In this document: positions 6,429 to 8,349 of the stretch, piece by piece
Position numbering within the stretch: position 1 is the first letter of the stretch
How the letters are laid out: every line of letters begins with the position of its first letter
NCBI GenBank assembly: GCA_036392935.1
Contig: DASVWZ010000235.1
Location: forward strand, 1-8,349
From: DASVWZ01 sp036392935
GTDB lineage: Bacteria > Acidobacteriota > Terriglobia > Terriglobales > Acidobacteriaceae
DNA: 8,349 bases
Direction: 5' to 3'
Made by a program: the position numbers and the translations under genes
The notes under the pieces: model-generated
Told to the model about the DNA's origin: nothing
What the model saw: only the letters and a program-made list of their open reading frames with translations
Databases searched by the model: none

Positions 6429-8349
6429 TTGGCGTCTAGCGATAAATCGAGGCGGCAGGACGCGATTATTTCCAATCGCAAGCGGGTCATCATCCCAGTG
6501 GCTCTGGTGCTGGCGTTGGTTGTCGGCAGCCTGCTCGCACTGACCTCTTTCGATCTTCCCTTCCAGCCGAACACCAACCAGCAACTGCTTCTCTTCGCGG
6601 CACTGTCGGTGCTGATTTTTGTGTTGTTCCTTTTGCTGACTTTTGTTCTGGCGCGGAATCTGGTAAAGCTTTTCGCCGAACGGCGGTTGGGAGTGCTGGG
6701 ATCGAAGTTTCGCACCCGCCTGGTGGTGGCGAGCCTGCTGCTTTCATTTCTGCCGGTCATCGGGATGTTTTTGTTTGCCTACGTGCTCATGAATCGGTCC
6801 ATCGACCGCTGGTTTTCGAGTCCCGTGGAAGAGGTTCGGCAGGACATGGGATTGATGTCATCTTTGTTGATGCAGTACGCGGAGCAGAATGCGAGGGTGG
6901 AAGCGGTGTCAATCGCCGAGTCGCCGGAGATGCGGCAGGCGATGGCCACGGGCAGTTCCTCCCTGGCGGAAAGTGAACTGCGTCGCCATGAGCCGACCTT
7001 GCAGGGCGGCTTTGCGGTTGCTCTGCGTGGAGGAACGGCCTTCGCCAGCTTTAACGCGCCAGCGGCGTGGTCGATGATGAAGCTGACGCCGCCGAATCCT
7101 CAGGCGCGGCTGAATGAACCCGTCCGTTTTACGTGGGAGAACCGTGATTACATCCTGGGCACGGCGCGCGCTGTCGAAAACGGGTTGGTTTTGGTGGCGA
7201 CGCCCTTGCCCGGTAAGTTCTCCGAAACCATGACTCATATGGAGGAGCGTCAAAGGCGCTACCTTGAACTGGCCCACGACCGACGCTTGGTCCGGCGCAC
7301 GTACATGGAGATGCTTTCGCTGCTCACCGTGGTGGTCTTGTTCGCAGCCACATGGTTTGCGCTGTTTCTTTCCAAGCTGGTGACGCGACCGGTGGTGGCG
7401 CTGGCTGAGGCGACGCAGGAGCTCTCGCGAGGACATTTAGGCCACCGTGTCGATGTGGCCGCGGCCGACGAGATCGGCGACCTGGTGCACTCATTTAACC
7501 GGATGGCGTCGGAACTGGAATCGAGCCGCATGCAGGTTGAGGCTTCAAGCCGCGAGTTGACGGCAGCAAACGTTGCGCTCGATCAGCGCCGCAAACAGAT
7601 TGAAACGATTCTCGAGAGCATCCCCAACGCGGTGCTCTCGCTCAATGCGGAGCGCCGGGTCACCCATGCCAACCGCGCGTTGCTGCGCTTGTTTCACCCT
7701 TCGGGAAATGACTCCGGGAATCCGGAGGTGCTGGTGGGCACACTGCTGGCGGATCTATTCCCGCCGGAGTTTCTCGCCGATCTGGAGCCGCAGATGCGTC
7801 GAGCGGACCGCATGGGCACAACCACCACGCCGATCGAGATGGCGATTCCGCCGCGCGGACGGTTACTGGTGGCAGTGACGGTTGCGACATTGCAGCACCA
7901 TGACCAGAAGCTCGGCTATGTGCTGGTGTTCGAAGACCTGTCGGAACTGTTGAAGGCACAGAAGCAGGCCGCGTGGAGAGAGGTTGCCCGCCGGGTGGCG
8001 CACGAGATCAAGAATCCGCTTACCCCGATCGGCTTGTCGGCCGACCGCATTCGACGGCATCTGCAGCGGGAACATTTTCCGGATGACACGTCTTTCAGGG
8101 TGTTTCAGAGCTGCGCGGAGACCATCAGCAGTTCAGTCGAGACGGTGCGCGGGCTGGTGGATGAATTTTCGACGCTGGCACGTTTTCCCGCGCCGCAGCC
8201 GCAATCGAGCAATTTAAACTCTGTTGTTGAAAACACGCTCTCCATGTTTACCGGCCGGCTCGATGGCGTTTACGTCAGGACCAACCTGGCCGACGACCTG
8301 CCGCCAGTGATGGCAGACCCGGAGGCGATCAAGCGCGCACTGGCCAACC
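6429..8349 (+). CDS. ntrY: NtrY-family membrane sensor histidine kinase, 3' end beyond the window
   Basis: An open frame of 640 codons runs to the right edge. An in-frame TAG at 6417-6419 leaves TTG at 6429 as the first usable start. GATAGG lies eight bases before it, and the start keeps the basic N-terminus ahead of helix 1. Three helices (about 20-39, 53-75, 98-121) precede an extracytoplasmic sensor region (about 122-294). Helix 4 (about 295-315) and a HAMP domain follow, with TRPV at 319-322 and DEIGDLVHSFNRMA from 347. A coiled stretch leads to a PAS domain (about 389-500). The HisKA phospho-acceptor is H525 in VAHEIKNPLTPIGLSADRIR, a classic NtrY signature. The window ends at ALAN, where the ATP-binding N-box should begin, so the catalytic half is missing. 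NtrY partners NtrX, a sigma-54-type regulator linked to nitrogen, redox or envelope responses; the signal here is unknown. The family is clear; orthology to proteobacterial NtrY is less so. Confidence 0.88.
   Translation, partial: MASSDKSRRQDAIISNRKRVIIPVALVLALVVGSLLALTSFDLPFQPNTNQQLLLFAALSVLIFVLFLLLTFVLARNLVKLFAERRLGVLGSKFRTRLVVASLLLSFLPVIGMFLFAYVLMNRSIDRWFSSPVEEVRQDMGLMSSLLMQYAEQNARVEAVSIAESPEMRQAMATGSSSLAESELRRHEPTLQGGFAVALRGGTAFASFNAPAAWSMMKLTPPNPQARLNEPVRFTWENRDYILGTARAVENGLVLVATPLPGKFSETMTHMEERQRRYLELAHDRRLVRRTYMEMLSLLTVVVLFAATWFALFLSKLVTRPVVALAEATQELSRGHLGHRVDVAAADEIGDLVHSFNRMASELESSRMQVEASSRELTAANVALDQRRKQIETILESIPNAVLSLNAERRVTHANRALLRLFHPSGNDSGNPEVLVGTLLADLFPPEFLADLEPQMRRADRMGTTTTPIEMAIPPRGRLLVAVTVATLQHHDQKLGYVLVFEDLSELLKAQKQAAWREVARRVAHEIKNPLTPIGLSADRIRRHLQREHFPDDTSFRVFQSCAETISSSVETVRGLVDEFSTLARFPAPQPQSSNLNSVVENTLSMFTGRLDGVYVRTNLADDLPPVMADPEAIKRALAN

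Noticed and set aside
6380..7436. Minus-strand open frames of 126, 85 and 175 codons opposite ntrY
   Set aside because: Their products are Arg/Ser/Pro-rich with no domain, while the plus strand encodes a continuous NtrY kinase through the whole stretch.

Overview
The window comes from a moderately GC-rich bacterial chromosome and is best explained as a type IV pilus (T4P) locus of an Acidobacteriota member, with the Koribacter/Terriglobus type as first guess. That placement rests on the gene set, the style of the proteins and a TTG start, all judged from memory; no 16S rRNA or marker gene is present. All genes look like ordinary chromosomal core or accessory genes. I see no insertion sequence, integrase, tRNA, rRNA, CRISPR array or sign of recent transfer.

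Layout. Positions 1-6050 hold five tightly packed genes on the minus strand. In transcription order they are pilB (extension ATPase, 6050-4335), pilT (retraction ATPase, 4314-3184), pilC (inner-membrane platform, 3119-1911), pilS (six-helix membrane histidine kinase, 1840-167) and pilR (response regulator, start at 174, cut off by the window edge after 58 codons). Gaps are 20, 64 and 70 bases, and pilS and pilR overlap by 8 bases. This B-T-C-S-R order is the one known from Myxococcus xanthus, where the pilin gene pilA follows pilR; here that position lies outside the window. Positions 6051-6428 form a 378-base divergent control region. It holds an 8+8 base perfect inverted repeat, an overlapping smaller palindrome, a short GC hairpin and a promoter with a perfect TATAAT facing right. 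From 6429 to the right edge runs the first 640 codons of an NtrY-family histidine kinase on the plus strand. It starts at TTG and is cut exactly where the ATP-binding N-box begins.

How it works together. PilB and PilT are the antagonistic hexameric motors that drive pilin polymerisation and depolymerisation through PilC. PilS and PilR form the two-component system that, in other bacteria, senses the pilin pool and activates sigma-54 transcription of pilA. PilB carries a complete tandem N-terminal motif of the c-di-GMP-binding MshEN type, so pilus extension is probably controlled by this second messenger. The divergent NtrY kinase probably pairs with an NtrX regulator beyond the right edge.

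Novelty. I do not see an undescribed system here. The points most worth a second look are the PilB c-di-GMP motif, the operator-like palindromes between the two divergent units, the unusual F-box of PilS and the back-to-back placement of two NtrC-class signalling systems. Two real genes, pilR and ntrY, run off the window edges and are easily missed by callers that require complete reading frames.
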